Origin: Cymbomonas tetramitiformis
Lineage: Eukaryota; Chlorophyta; Pyramimonadophyceae; Pyramimonadales; Pyramimonadaceae
Assembly (NCBI GenBank): GCA_001247695.2
Contig: LGRX02030290.1
Location: forward strand, 62,001 to 126,000
Direction of reading: 5' to 3'
Length of the DNA: 64,000 nucleotides
Part shown: positions 1 to 9,848 of the stretch, one piece after another
Layout: each line of letters opens with the position of its first letter
Numbering within the stretch: position 1 is the stretch's first letter
Notes under the pieces: generated by a model
The model's input: the letters and a program-made list of their open reading frames with translations, nothing else
The model's database searches: none
What the model was told of the DNA's origin: nothing
Made by a program: the position numbers and the translations under genes

Positions 1-3000
1 CTGTTCGAAAGGAAGGGCCGACTGAACATGTTCCAAATGCAACATGCCCACACACTATATGAGAATGACCCATTGCCTCCTCTGGTGGTAGCTTCAATGA
101 GGGAAACACTGAAACCAGGGAACACCAAAGAGCCACATACTACGAAGGCACTACAACTACTCAGGAACCTCCAGAGCTTCTGCATACCGGTATGCGATGG
201 CAAGCACTGGAGAGTAGTGCTGGCGGGACCAGACAAAGCAAACGACAAACTTAAGCTCTGGATATATGATTCCTTGAATGGTAAAACTAAAGCAACCCTA
301 CGCAACACAAAGAGACTTACAACAGAAATGACCAACTGGGCAGAACACCTCACAAGGAAACTAAGCAGACAAGTAACAGTGGAACTCATGAACGTGGGCA
401 ACCAAAGCGCACAAGACCACTACAGCTGTGGGGTATGGGCCCTGATGGCCACCAAAGCATGGATGCACTTCCAGGAAGCATGCCCAGAGGGACACTGGCC
501 CACCCACTTCAATGAGGCGGTCAGCAAATGGGGACCCACCAACAGAGCAGCGGTTGATGCCTACAGGAAGTCGATACAACACTCAGTGAAGAAAAGAATA
601 ATTGCCGCCGAAGGACAACAGCAAACGCCAGGGGGCAGTCAGCAAATGACAGGGGCCAGGGAACCCACTGATGACCCAAACCCAAACCCGCAAGCCGAGG
701 CACAACCGCCACGAACCCAGGAGGGGGGGCACAGAGAACACACAAAGCAACAGGGACTATGGAAATGGCTCCATAGACTGACCCCCACGAACCAGACAAG
801 GGACGATGAGCAAACGCTCGGAGAGCAGGGAACGATGGAAACCCACTCGGACGAGGGGGGGGAAGAGACAAGCGATGAACCCACTGCACAATGGGAGAAA
901 TTCGAAGACGTGCAACAGGAGGCACCGGAAACAAACAAAGACCCCCGAAAACACCAGCCCCCCCTCACAGAACCAAAAAAGGGGGAGATAGGAGAAGACC
1001 GCCTACACATGCTCACATGGAACATAGCGGGACAAAGTGACGCCTGCCTCGACCTAGCAGAGGCAGTCAGGAAAAGACACCAGAACCAACTGGGTCTGCA
1101 AGTGGTGGTGCTCACGGAAGTGAAGCATGCACACGACAGTGTGATGAGGAAATTCAGAGACCTGCAGTACACTGCAATAGGCACCAAAACAGAGGCGAAA
1201 GAAGCAGACGGTACTGCAGAGCAGCCAGTGAAAGGAGGAGTAGCCATACTACTTAGCAGCCCCTACGGCCACGCTCACAACCACCATGTTGTCCCAGCGA
1301 GGCACCTGGAGGGGTACCTGCTCCATGTGGTGTTACACCTGCCCGGGGAAGTAATGTACCACGTGCTGGGCATATACAACCCACCGGGAGCGGAGGAGGG
1401 GAAAACCAGAGACAAAATACTAAAGTACACAGCCAACCTGTTCCGAAGAACAGCGGAAAACCCGAACGAGCATGTCATTGTTGGAGGAGACCTCAATGCA
1501 AGCAACACCAGCACAGGAAAGAGGGTAACGAAAACCGACAGACAATGGAAAAAGCTCGCGGAAGAGTTGAACCTCCATAATGTGGGTCCAACGGTTAATA
1601 CCACGCTGAACTGGGCAGAGAACAGAAACATTGACAGATGGCTAGCACCGAAGGACAAACGGGCCCAATACGAGAGGGGAAGCACCGCACACCTCACTCA
1701 ACACCACACGAGTGACCACGAGATGGTAAGCCTTACGACCCTTCGGCTAGACAGCATAGACACCCATGAACCATACGTGGACCAAGACCCCCACCCAGGG
1801 CAAGTAAAACTGAACACGCCCTTGAGCAAAGCCCACAGGGAAACCCTCCAAAGCGTCCTCCTCAGAACACACGACTACGCCAGGACTGCTAAGCTGAAAG
1901 ACATGACAGAGATAGCCACCCGATGTAGGGAAGAAGGCAACAAGCAGGTGGCACATGCCACCATAGACAGAGCAGGAGAGGCAGTGCTGAGTATACTCAA
2001 CAGAGCAAACAATTGCGCGCTGAAGGACGAGGAACTACCGACGGTGATAACTGGAAGAACCTCCACCCATGGGGCAACGGACCTACTAATGAGCAAAAAG
2101 GACAAAAAAGAAAGAGATGCCGCGATACTCAAAATGCGGATGCACAAGAAAACCAAACGACAACTACGAAACCCACACACGGAACACGCAACTCTCCGCC
2201 ACCTGAAGGAAGGAGAAACAAAAGGCCCGACAAACAGGGACAATGCAGACACAAAGGAATGGGTCTCCTGGCTCACTGAGGAGGCCAAAAAAGAAAGGTC
2301 GGCTGCACACAAAGTGGTCAAACAGCACTGGAAGCGAGCCAAACAAAGGCATAATGACAAAACAGTAAGAGAATACTGGAACAACCAGAAACGATACCAC
2401 AAAAGGATTTATGCCAAGGCCCAAGAAACAGGCCATGCCCCCACGGCGAATATACAGGCCTTACAGGACAGGGAGGGCAACCTAGCTGTGGGCCACAAGA
2501 ACATTGCAAACGCACTAGTGGACCACATGGCCCACTCGGCACCATATAGGATGGAACACCGTAGTCTACCCGACCTAGCACCCCCACCATGGGAAGACCC
2601 AGCCCACAAGGAGCGACTCATAAAGGCACCAAGACCGGACCCCAAGGGAATGGACCTCACGATAAGTAGACAGGGCTACAGCAAGGCAGTACACACCCTA
2701 AACAACAACAAGGCACCAGGCCCCACCAGAACCCCTAACGAAATTCTCAAGTACATGCCAGAGGACTTCCACGATGCCTTGCATGCGCTCATGCTGGAGA
2801 TGTGGAACAGCAAACACGTCCCCCTCACCTGGAAGAGAGGGACATTCTGCTTTCACCACAAGAAAGGAGATGTCACCCTACAGCAAAACTACAGGCCCAT
2901 AGCCCTACTGGAGGGAGTATTCAAACTATACACCTCGCAAATAGCAAACATGCTCTCCACGTTCTGCGAAACACAGGGGATACTAGCCCAGGCACAGGAA

Positions 3001-6000
3001 GGCTCCAGAGAGAAAAGAAACACACTCAGACAACTCACGAGAGTGACCAACGCAATAGAGGATGCAAATGTCTCCGGACGGGAACTGCATGGCCTGTATG
3101 TAGACTTCGAAAATGCATATGGCTCAGTGGACCACAACAAGCTGCTACATACAATGCAGTACCTTGGAATACCTGATGAGCTTACACAAGTAGTGCGAGA
3201 TGTCCTAGGTACACAAAGTCATGACACCATGTCAATGTACACCAGGGTAGGGGGGGAAACCTCTCACGAAATGGTCCAGGTGCAAAGAGGTCTCCTCCAA
3301 GGAGACAGCATGAGCCCCCTCCTCTTCATAATATACCAGGAACCGCTGTTAAGATGGCTGGAGGTGGGGGAGCATGGGTACCAACACAAACACGCAGCCG
3401 AGCAGGAAAGACTGGGCCCCCTCAGGACGACAGCAGGGGCGTTCGTCGACGACCTGCTCATACTATGCCCCACGATTTTCCACATGCGAGCCCAGCTACA
3501 CAAGCTAGAGACATTCTCACGATGGAGTGAACTCAAAGTTAACCTTACCAAGTCAGCCATAACCGGCATAAAAAATGGGGTCTCCATACCTGAACAACTC
3601 CATAAGGACCTCAAAACGGTTGGGGTGGATGGTAAGCTGAGCCACTTCAAAATACTCAAACCGGAAGACACATACAAGTACCTAGGAGTACTACTGGCAT
3701 TCACAGGCAGATGGGACAAGGAGAAGGAAGCTGCCAGGGAGGAAATGAACCACAGGATACAAGCACTACTGCGCTCGCCGCTGACCCCAGACCAAAAAGA
3801 GTACTCCCTCCACTCTGCAATACTGGGAAAGTTCAGGTATGGACTGCACTTAGGCCTCTACACCGCGGGTGAAATAGACGACTTCAACAAAGTAATAGGT
3901 GGGGCCACAAAGAACATACAAGGCCTACCCCGTAACGGAACACCGAACATTTTCACCACACAGGAAAAGGAAAGGTTCGGATTGGGCATGGTGCCACTCC
4001 AGGCAGTCTACGCCCAGGCAATTTGGAGCGGACTGCTGGAAGCCATGCACAGTGAGGAGGACAGAGGAGCTGTACGGGGCCCAGTGTGGAGGCAAATAAA
4101 CCTGAAGTCAAGACTCAGAATGTCCCACGTCAGCAGGTCCACCAGAGGACTGATAGAATACCACTGCACCACACGCAAGAATTGCACAGACCTTGACAAA
4201 CTCTGGGGGGGACACCAGACAAAACACAACACACTAAGAAAACTCAATGCCCTTCTTAGATACAACATTACGCCCCAAGGAACAGAAGGGATGCTCAAAC
4301 AACTCCAGACCCCAGTACCGAAGATAATGGAGCAGCTAAAAGGGGCGACAAGAAGGAAGTCTGACAAAGAGATGGAAGGAACCACGAGAAAAACAAAAGC
4401 TGGCAAAATGGTGGATGGGGACCTGCCGGCGCCTCCGGACTGGCAAGCGATGTGCACAGACCAAACCGCCAAGCTCACAATACCCAAGGACACGCCGACT
4501 GCGATAAATTTCACGACGTGCCTCAAACTATTCACGCATTTCCCGGACCTAGCCTTCCTTACCACCAGGGATGGCCAACACGCAATTAGTCAGGTAAACG
4601 TCAGGGAACAATGCACAGATGCAACCCTCAGCGCAGACCGAAGTGCCATAGCAAAAGGCCTGGCACACCTATACCCATACCTTTGCGAAGCCCAGCCGAG
4701 GAGCATAGCGAAGCCAGGGGACTTCTATGACAGCCTCACAAACCGACGACTGAAGCAACAATACAGGAGCATGCCCAGTGAGGGGCCGTTGGACCCCCAC
4801 ACAATGCGAACCAACCTCCCGCGCCTCAACCCGGAACAACTACGGGCTAAAATGACGGAATGGGAGGCGAAACTAGTCCCCAGAGAAGAAATTCATAGGC
4901 AACTCTCCCTGCACCCGCTTACAAGAATTAACGAGACGGAAACCACCGGTCAAACGTGGGGGGAAGAGCAGGAAGTCCCACAAGACCTCCACGCAGACCT
5001 ACAAACTAAGTGGATAGATGAGGTAGACCCCATGGCGGAAAAAATGGAGGCAGATAGCTTTGAGAAGGGCCAAACGATAGACAAACCGAAAGAAATTGTG
5101 GCAATGAGGACCCTACTCATTGACCCAACGGACCCGCACTCCCAAGTGACACAGTACAGAACCCAGTGGAGGCACCCAACAGGGGAAGACTCCTACTCGT
5201 GGAGTACAAGAGAAACCATAACTGACTTCTTGAAACTAGCAAAGCGAAGGGGCCAAAGTGCGACCACCTTCCCAACCCTGACAAGAAGGCTACGAGCCAG
5301 GGGCTCCCAAGTGACCCACCCCAGAGGTCTCAGGGAGATACTGGCCGGAAGGCCTCACCTGGGACAGGCCTGGCCCACACTACATGCGGGAAACCTCACC
5401 CTGGACCCGACGGAAACCAACCCGGAGCAGGACATTGCGGACAACAGAGAACACCACTGCCAACTGCGGATGGAAGGGGACCTCGCCCACAGCTACCACA
5501 GGAACGGGAAGTACATAGGCACCCTTACAAAAGAGAAGCTTCTCAGGCTACATGAAAGGTACACCCAAGCAGTGGGTACCACACACCACCAAACCCCGCA
5601 CCAACGCACGCTACGCACTGAGATGTGGGAGGACCATAAAATACAAGTCTCCACATTTGAGGAAGAAGTAGGGCACCTACTTATTAGATACTCAAGCAAA
5701 GAAGAAAAGGAGGAAAGGAAAAAGAACCTACAAAACCACTGGACATTCCCCGCCCAGATGCAAAGAGCACTACAACAGGCATTCGGACTCAACACTGAAC
5801 TATTCGCCTCACCCCTCAATGTCCACCACAACACCACGAACTACTACGCCAAATATGACAGAGACAAGGTGTTCGGGGCCAGAGGCTCAGCCTGGACTGC
5901 AAACTGGATGAAACTGGGGGCCTACCAGTTCAACCCAGAATACACGCCACAGGACCTCAAGAAGGCACTGGACTTCGCCATTGCAGCCACCACCACACAG

Positions 6001-9000
6001 GACCCAGTATTCGGGGTCGGAATATACCCGACGTATGAAAAAACCCCCTATAGGAAACTATACAACGCACATGCAGGGCACCTAGTGCACGAACTGCTTG
6101 AAATACCGCAAGGCAAATTCACATTCCTGCCCCCTGACCACTGGATGGGTGCCACACACCAGCAAGCGAAGCAGTGCAACTGGAACCTCAGGGTACTGAT
6201 TGTTGCCAACAAAGCGGGGTGGCAGGCCCACTGCGGGGACCCAGACATTGCTGCGGATTGCATAAGAAAGGCACTCACAACTTGCCCGCAGAGCAAGGTC
6301 CGCACGACCACAACCGCCAAACAGCCGGCAAGGGAGGCGAACCAGCACGACAAGCACGAACCAAACCAAGAAGGATACACCCTCGATACCGACTGCATTA
6401 TTGACACAAGACCATGGCAGAGATATGAATTCCCGGAGATTAAAACAAAGGACATGACGGATGCAATCGGAAGAATGTGCAACACAGGGCCGCACATAAG
6501 GAACGACCTCTGCCCCCAGTGCCTCAACGTACAGACAGAAATTGAAACCTGGTGGGAGGACAGCCACCTCCATGTGGAAGACGGACCAGCCAAATGGGAA
6601 CTCCTCCCCGGTAGCAGGGGAGGAAAATGGGACATACACCCCCCCACAGTGCAACAGGTGATAGAAGCGAACACCTCGCACACCAGACTCAGAAGACAGA
6701 CTGACGCCCAAATGCTATGGGACAAAGTGGCGAGGTCAAAAATTGTCAGATACCCCGCCGACTTCTGGCCCGAGCACGAGCCGGGGGTCCAAGGGAGAAG
6801 ATGGGAACTAACGAGAGACCGGACAGAGGACCCCAGGAACCTACCCCCGAGTGACACACCAGCCCAACTGACATACCCCCCCCCTCAAAGGGCACACGAA
6901 GCGACCTCGTACCTATACACAGACGGCAGCAAGAGAGAAATTGAAACAGAGGAAGGAGGCAAAGAATGGGCCTCAGGAGCTGCGGTATGGGACCCCAGGT
7001 CCGGAGAAGGGGAGGCCCACATGATTAGATGGGAAGGTGAGGACCAAGAGGTGAACAGAGCCGAGCTTCTTGCCATACAGACAGCAGTCACACTCCCGCC
7101 GCCACCAAGCGGCGAAGGACTCACCATTTGCACGGACAGTGCCAACTCCATTAGACAACTGGAGAACATGAGAACAAAACCCCACAGCATGGAACACCAC
7201 CGGCAAAGAGACCTCCTATATGCCATACTGGTCAACATTGAAGCATTGGTAGCAGCGGGGCACACGGTCTCCTTACTGAAAGTCAAGGCACATACAGGAA
7301 TTGCGGGAAACGAAAAAGCTGACGAAGCAGCCAAGCAAGCATGCACTACAGGGACCCTCACGGAGGCATGGGATAATGACGAAACAATACAAGTCAAACC
7401 CATGGTACCAGATGAAGACTCGGGCAGCAGAGAACTACAAGGAAAGCTCGCCGTCCAGAAATATGTGGCCACATTACTACGTGAACAGCAAGCCCGAGGA
7501 AACAGCAGGCTCACGGCAAAAACTACCGAGCTTCAAGGAGAACCCACAACATGGACCCACCAACTGAAAACGAAGCACATTTTCAGGTGGGAAGCACACC
7601 ATGACCAAGCGCAGCAAAATGAAGAGGAGCAAGCAATGATGCGGGACCCGAAGCCCAACCAGCAGCAACAGGCCGACCAGACCAGAGATGAAGAAGACAG
7701 GCAAATAAAAGCCATGATGGAACAAAGGGAGGATGAAGAGATGCTCCTTATAAGAGACATGCACGAGCAACAAGACCAAAGGGAGACAGAAGGCAGAACA
7801 GGCCCCACCCGGGGAAGCGACCCCACACCTGCAGAGACACCACCCCAACCCCGTGAGGGGGAAGAAATATTTGAGGAACTCAACGAACTCGTGGAGAGAC
7901 TCGAGGTGACCCAAAAGCAGCACAATGATGAGGAAACCTTTGAGATGCTCAATGAACTCATTGAACAGCGGGAAGCACCTAAAGGGGGACCGGCAAATGA
8001 AAGACAAGCTCACCATGACCGGGTCACGGAGGAGTCCAGAGTCCATGCGATGATGCAGGACCCGATGCCCAGAACAAGATGGAAGCAACGAAAGCACGAC
8101 ATGACACACAACAGAACGAAAAATAGGAACGCCCCCCCGGTTCAAGAGAACAAGGCCACCGACAACTGGCTGAACGAAACAATGGGGCACCTCAAGGGAG
8201 ACAAGCCACTACACAAAATAGCGAACGGCTTCTGGAAACGAGCCACCTTTGCGGCGCGGAAAACAATACTCAAATGCAGACTGAGAATACTGCCAGCACA
8301 AGACTACGAGACGGCGAAAAACTCAGCCGGAGGAAACGGAAAGTGCACCCTGGAAGGATGTCGGCACACAGGGGTGGATTACGCAAAGGGCTTCCTCATG
8401 AGAGTGGGGCACGCCCTAGGCGGATGCGACAACCCACAAATGCGGGGAATGTTCTCGGACAGGGCGGACGCCCACGCAGACGAACTTAAACACATACTTG
8501 ACCACCATAGGAAAGGAGGATGCAAGGTCCTTGCCTACACCGGAAAAAAGAGGGACCCAGGTGTTAAGCCAAGAGTACTTCCAAACTACATACTTACCAG
8601 AGGGCAATGCAGACACGACGGAAAGAACAACCCAGGCAGAAAGGATGGACCCGACACAATACCGAGCTTTGTAGACATGATCATGATAGAGGGCCTGGAG
8701 GACCTAGAAGACGGGTGGGAATGCACACAACAGGAAGCACCAGCAAGAGTCAAAAACCTACACCTCATTGAGGTGGCCCACACCGACGACGAGAAATGGG
8801 GACCCAAGCTCCTGGAAAAATACACGAAATATGGACCACTACTACAACTGCTACGTAGACATGGATTCCGTGCCAAACTCCATGTCTTTGCAGTGGGCAG
8901 AACAGGCACGGTATACAAGCACAACCGAGACATACTCGAGCAACTCGGGCTCGACAGAAAAGAAGCCATACAGGCACTGCAAAGGATACACGACCTGACG

Positions 9001-9090
9001 GTGAACTACGCTCACAGCACCTACCAGCTATACAGAAGGCTCAGACAGGAGAAACAAGAGAAGGAAAAAGATGAGAACCACCCAGTGTAA
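1..9090 (+). CDS. LINE polyprotein: Ulp1-like protease, APE endonuclease, RT, PCIF1-like domain, RNase H, RLE (5' partial)
   Basis: The frame is open from base 1. The first in-frame Met is at base 28, but residues before it (GRLN) align with the same stretch of element B (GKLN), so this Met is probably internal. Numbering from base 28: C48/Ulp1-type protease (H60 W61, D81, Q126/Q129, C134 in SCG); APE/EEP endonuclease (N332, E364, D488 and N490 in GGDLNAS, SDH 562-564); reverse transcriptase (NYRP near 955, D1026 in YVDFENAYG, QRGLLQGDSMSPLLF near 1086-1100, FVDD with D1141 D1142); PCIF1-like methyltransferase region about 1910-2067 (ELFASPLN 1924-1931, FGARG, NPEY 1969-1972); RNase H (D2299, E2346, D2370, H2422, D2432); Gln/Glu-rich helical linker about 2520-2700; CCHC knuckle (C2773, C2778, H2795, C2800); restriction-like endonuclease (D2883, E2915 in LIEVAH, GRTGTVYK near 2957). 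All key catalytic residues of protease, EN, RT and RNase H are present. Confidence 0.9.
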   Translation: MFERKGRLNMFQMQHAHTLYENDPLPPLVVASMRETLKPGNTKEPHTTKALQLLRNLQSFCIPVCDGKHWRVVLAGPDKANDKLKLWIYDSLNGKTKATLRNTKRLTTEMTNWAEHLTRKLSRQVTVELMNVGNQSAQDHYSCGVWALMATKAWMHFQEACPEGHWPTHFNEAVSKWGPTNRAAVDAYRKSIQHSVKKRIIAAEGQQQTPGGSQQMTGAREPTDDPNPNPQAEAQPPRTQEGGHREHTKQQGLWKWLHRLTPTNQTRDDEQTLGEQGTMETHSDEGGEETSDEPTAQWEKFEDVQQEAPETNKDPRKHQPPLTEPKKGEIGEDRLHMLTWNIAGQSDACLDLAEAVRKRHQNQLGLQVVVLTEVKHAHDSVMRKFRDLQYTAIGTKTEAKEADGTAEQPVKGGVAILLSSPYGHAHNHHVVPARHLEGYLLHVVLHLPGEVMYHVLGIYNPPGAEEGKTRDKILKYTANLFRRTAENPNEHVIVGGDLNASNTSTGKRVTKTDRQWKKLAEELNLHNVGPTVNTTLNWAENRNIDRWLAPKDKRAQYERGSTAHLTQHHTSDHEMVSLTTLRLDSIDTHEPYVDQDPHPGQVKLNTPLSKAHRETLQSVLLRTHDYARTAKLKDMTEIATRCREEGNKQVAHATIDRAGEAVLSILNRANNCALKDEELPTVITGRTSTHGATDLLMSKKDKKERDAAILKMRMHKKTKRQLRNPHTEHATLRHLKEGETKGPTNRDNADTKEWVSWLTEEAKKERSAAHKVVKQHWKRAKQRHNDKTVREYWNNQKRYHKRIYAKAQETGHAPTANIQALQDREGNLAVGHKNIANALVDHMAHSAPYRMEHRSLPDLAPPPWEDPAHKERLIKAPRPDPKGMDLTISRQGYSKAVHTLNNNKAPGPTRTPNEILKYMPEDFHDALHALMLEMWNSKHVPLTWKRGTFCFHHKKGDVTLQQNYRPIALLEGVFKLYTSQIANMLSTFCETQGILAQAQEGSREKRNTLRQLTRVTNAIEDANVSGRELHGLYVDFENAYGSVDHNKLLHTMQYLGIPDELTQVVRDVLGTQSHDTMSMYTRVGGETSHEMVQVQRGLLQGDSMSPLLFIIYQEPLLRWLEVGEHGYQHKHAAEQERLGPLRTTAGAFVDDLLILCPTIFHMRAQLHKLETFSRWSELKVNLTKSAITGIKNGVSIPEQLHKDLKTVGVDGKLSHFKILKPEDTYKYLGVLLAFTGRWDKEKEAAREEMNHRIQALLRSPLTPDQKEYSLHSAILGKFRYGLHLGLYTAGEIDDFNKVIGGATKNIQGLPRNGTPNIFTTQEKERFGLGMVPLQAVYAQAIWSGLLEAMHSEEDRGAVRGPVWRQINLKSRLRMSHVSRSTRGLIEYHCTTRKNCTDLDKLWGGHQTKHNTLRKLNALLRYNITPQGTEGMLKQLQTPVPKIMEQLKGATRRKSDKEMEGTTRKTKAGKMVDGDLPAPPDWQAMCTDQTAKLTIPKDTPTAINFTTCLKLFTHFPDLAFLTTRDGQHAISQVNVREQCTDATLSADRSAIAKGLAHLYPYLCEAQPRSIAKPGDFYDSLTNRRLKQQYRSMPSEGPLDPHTMRTNLPRLNPEQLRAKMTEWEAKLVPREEIHRQLSLHPLTRINETETTGQTWGEEQEVPQDLHADLQTKWIDEVDPMAEKMEADSFEKGQTIDKPKEIVAMRTLLIDPTDPHSQVTQYRTQWRHPTGEDSYSWSTRETITDFLKLAKRRGQSATTFPTLTRRLRARGSQVTHPRGLREILAGRPHLGQAWPTLHAGNLTLDPTETNPEQDIADNREHHCQLRMEGDLAHSYHRNGKYIGTLTKEKLLRLHERYTQAVGTTHHQTPHQRTLRTEMWEDHKIQVSTFEEEVGHLLIRYSSKEEKEERKKNLQNHWTFPAQMQRALQQAFGLNTELFASPLNVHHNTTNYYAKYDRDKVFGARGSAWTANWMKLGAYQFNPEYTPQDLKKALDFAIAATTTQDPVFGVGIYPTYEKTPYRKLYNAHAGHLVHELLEIPQGKFTFLPPDHWMGATHQQAKQCNWNLRVLIVANKAGWQAHCGDPDIAADCIRKALTTCPQSKVRTTTTAKQPAREANQHDKHEPNQEGYTLDTDCIIDTRPWQRYEFPEIKTKDMTDAIGRMCNTGPHIRNDLCPQCLNVQTEIETWWEDSHLHVEDGPAKWELLPGSRGGKWDIHPPTVQQVIEANTSHTRLRRQTDAQMLWDKVARSKIVRYPADFWPEHEPGVQGRRWELTRDRTEDPRNLPPSDTPAQLTYPPPQRAHEATSYLYTDGSKREIETEEGGKEWASGAAVWDPRSGEGEAHMIRWEGEDQEVNRAELLAIQTAVTLPPPPSGEGLTICTDSANSIRQLENMRTKPHSMEHHRQRDLLYAILVNIEALVAAGHTVSLLKVKAHTGIAGNEKADEAAKQACTTGTLTEAWDNDETIQVKPMVPDEDSGSRELQGKLAVQKYVATLLREQQARGNSRLTAKTTELQGEPTTWTHQLKTKHIFRWEAHHDQAQQNEEEQAMMRDPKPNQQQQADQTRDEEDRQIKAMMEQREDEEMLLIRDMHEQQDQRETEGRTGPTRGSDPTPAETPPQPREGEEIFEELNELVERLEVTQKQHNDEETFEMLNELIEQREAPKGGPANERQAHHDRVTEESRVHAMMQDPMPRTRWKQRKHDMTHNRTKNRNAPPVQENKATDNWLNETMGHLKGDKPLHKIANGFWKRATFAARKTILKCRLRILPAQDYETAKNSAGGNGKCTLEGCRHTGVDYAKGFLMRVGHALGGCDNPQMRGMFSDRADAHADELKHILDHHRKGGCKVLAYTGKKRDPGVKPRVLPNYILTRGQCRHDGKNNPGRKDGPDTIPSFVDMIMIEGLEDLEDGWECTQQEAPARVKNLHLIEVAHTDDEKWGPKLLEKYTKYGPLLQLLRRHGFRAKLHVFAVGRTGTVYKHNRDILEQLGLDRKEAIQALQRIHDLTVNYAHSTYQLYRRLRQEKQEKEKDENHPV

Positions 9091-9180
9091 ATTGTCCCAT
9101 TAAGGCCGCCACTTGTGGCGGTCCGGCCCAGAGTAGGGCCGGGGAAATTAATTTACTCATACGCCCGACGGGCGTGGTTT
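1..9180 (+). mobile_element. Giant dual-endonuclease LINE (element A), 3' nine kilobases
   Basis: Non-LTR retrotransposon whose one long reading frame is still open at the left window edge, so the 5' end lies outside. It carries both an APE-type endonuclease before the reverse transcriptase and a CCHC plus restriction-like endonuclease at the C-terminus. That combination is the hallmark of the Dualen/RandI group of LINEs. The 3' untranslated stretch is short, holds three GC-rich hairpins and runs into a T-rich tract of TTTTTC units near 9178-9198, which may be the 3' tail. The uninterrupted frame of about 9 kb suggests a young copy. Exact 3' junction with the opposed element B is uncertain by tens of bases. 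Confidence 0.85.
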
Positions 9181-9200
9181 TTTCTTTTTCTTTTTCTGTT
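9091..9200 (+). other. 3' UTR of element A with three consecutive GC hairpins and a TTTTTC tail
   Basis: Three stem-loops follow the stop codon within about 85 bases: CCGCCAC/GTGGCGG near 9106-9121, GGCCC/GGGCC near 9124-9139, and CGCCC/GGGCG near 9162-9174. They lead into a T-rich run of TTTTTC units. LINE reverse transcriptases commonly recognise a 3'-terminal RNA structure, so these hairpins are a reasonable candidate for that signal. The role is inferred. Confidence 0.5.
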
Positions 9201-9848
9201 TATCCGAACGTCCTCTATCAGCTCGACCTCCCCTGTGTCCTGTTCCGTGTGCAGCGTATTTTCCCTCATAATGGCCGCTCTTATCATTGGTCTAAATTTG
9301 TCCCTGCACCTGTTTGCTATTTCCGTGGTGTGCAGCACAACACATCGACTGGTCTGGAGCGTATTTGTGTACACATGCTGTACCCATGTTCCGTTTCGTT
9401 CCTGTAGCCATTGTTGCCACAATTCCGCAATGTATATTACCCAAACACCGCAGTTGTATGCGTCATATTGGTGCTTGTCGTACATTAGCGTGGCCCGGGC
9501 TTCTTGGCATCCCATCGCTTCCTTGTTATCTTTTGCCCATCCGCTTATTGTTGTTTGTAGTTCCTCCGTCATCCCCATTTGCCTCAGGGCGGTTTTCTTT
9601 CGCGTTTGCTGTTCTGCGCCCATAGAGTCGTATACATAGGCCTGCAGCGTGCGGTTATTCCCCGTGCCGCAGACTCCTATCATTAGTAGTAACCAGTGTC
9701 CGTTGCCTATTACGGGTATTTGTGTGCCGCCCCTGTTTGTGACTTTTCCTTTTATCATTTCTAGGAATCTTCCGTCATTTCCCCTTAGTAGTCTTAGTAT
9801 CTCCTGTATAGTTGTTGACCCCGGGGGGTTTTTCCTCCAGTTTCTCAA
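9153..9848 (-). CDS. Ulp1/C48-like cysteine protease domain of LINE element B
   Basis: A 231-residue frame with the protease pattern seen at the start of element A's polyprotein: GNGHW (H51), YVYDS (D74), HQYDAYNCG (Q127, C133). It overlaps the end of the upstream 2011-residue frame by about 70 bases and lies one base forward of it, so the two are probably one protein split by an indel or a +1 shift at a run of five A, six C and four G. The last residues (after NRKRKRK) are read through the hairpin region of element A's 3' end, so the native C-terminal continuation (EN, RT and so on) is missing here. The protease may process the polyprotein or act on host SUMO/ubiquitin-like conjugates; the sequence does not decide. 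Confidence 0.7.
   Translation of the reverse strand: MRNWRKNPPGSTTIQEILRLLRGNDGRFLEMIKGKVTNRGGTQIPVIGNGHWLLLMIGVCGTGNNRTLQAYVYDSMGAEQQTRKKTALRQMGMTEELQTTISGWAKDNKEAMGCQEARATLMYDKHQYDAYNCGVWVIYIAELWQQWLQERNGTWVQHVYTNTLQTSRCVVLHTTEIANRCRDKFRPMIRAAIMRENTLHTEQDTGEVELIEDVRINRKRKRKNHARRAYE

Noticed and set aside
500..8990. Many 60-270 codon frames inside element A on both strands
   Set aside because: All overlap the 3020-residue polyprotein frame, which has complete catalytic motifs.
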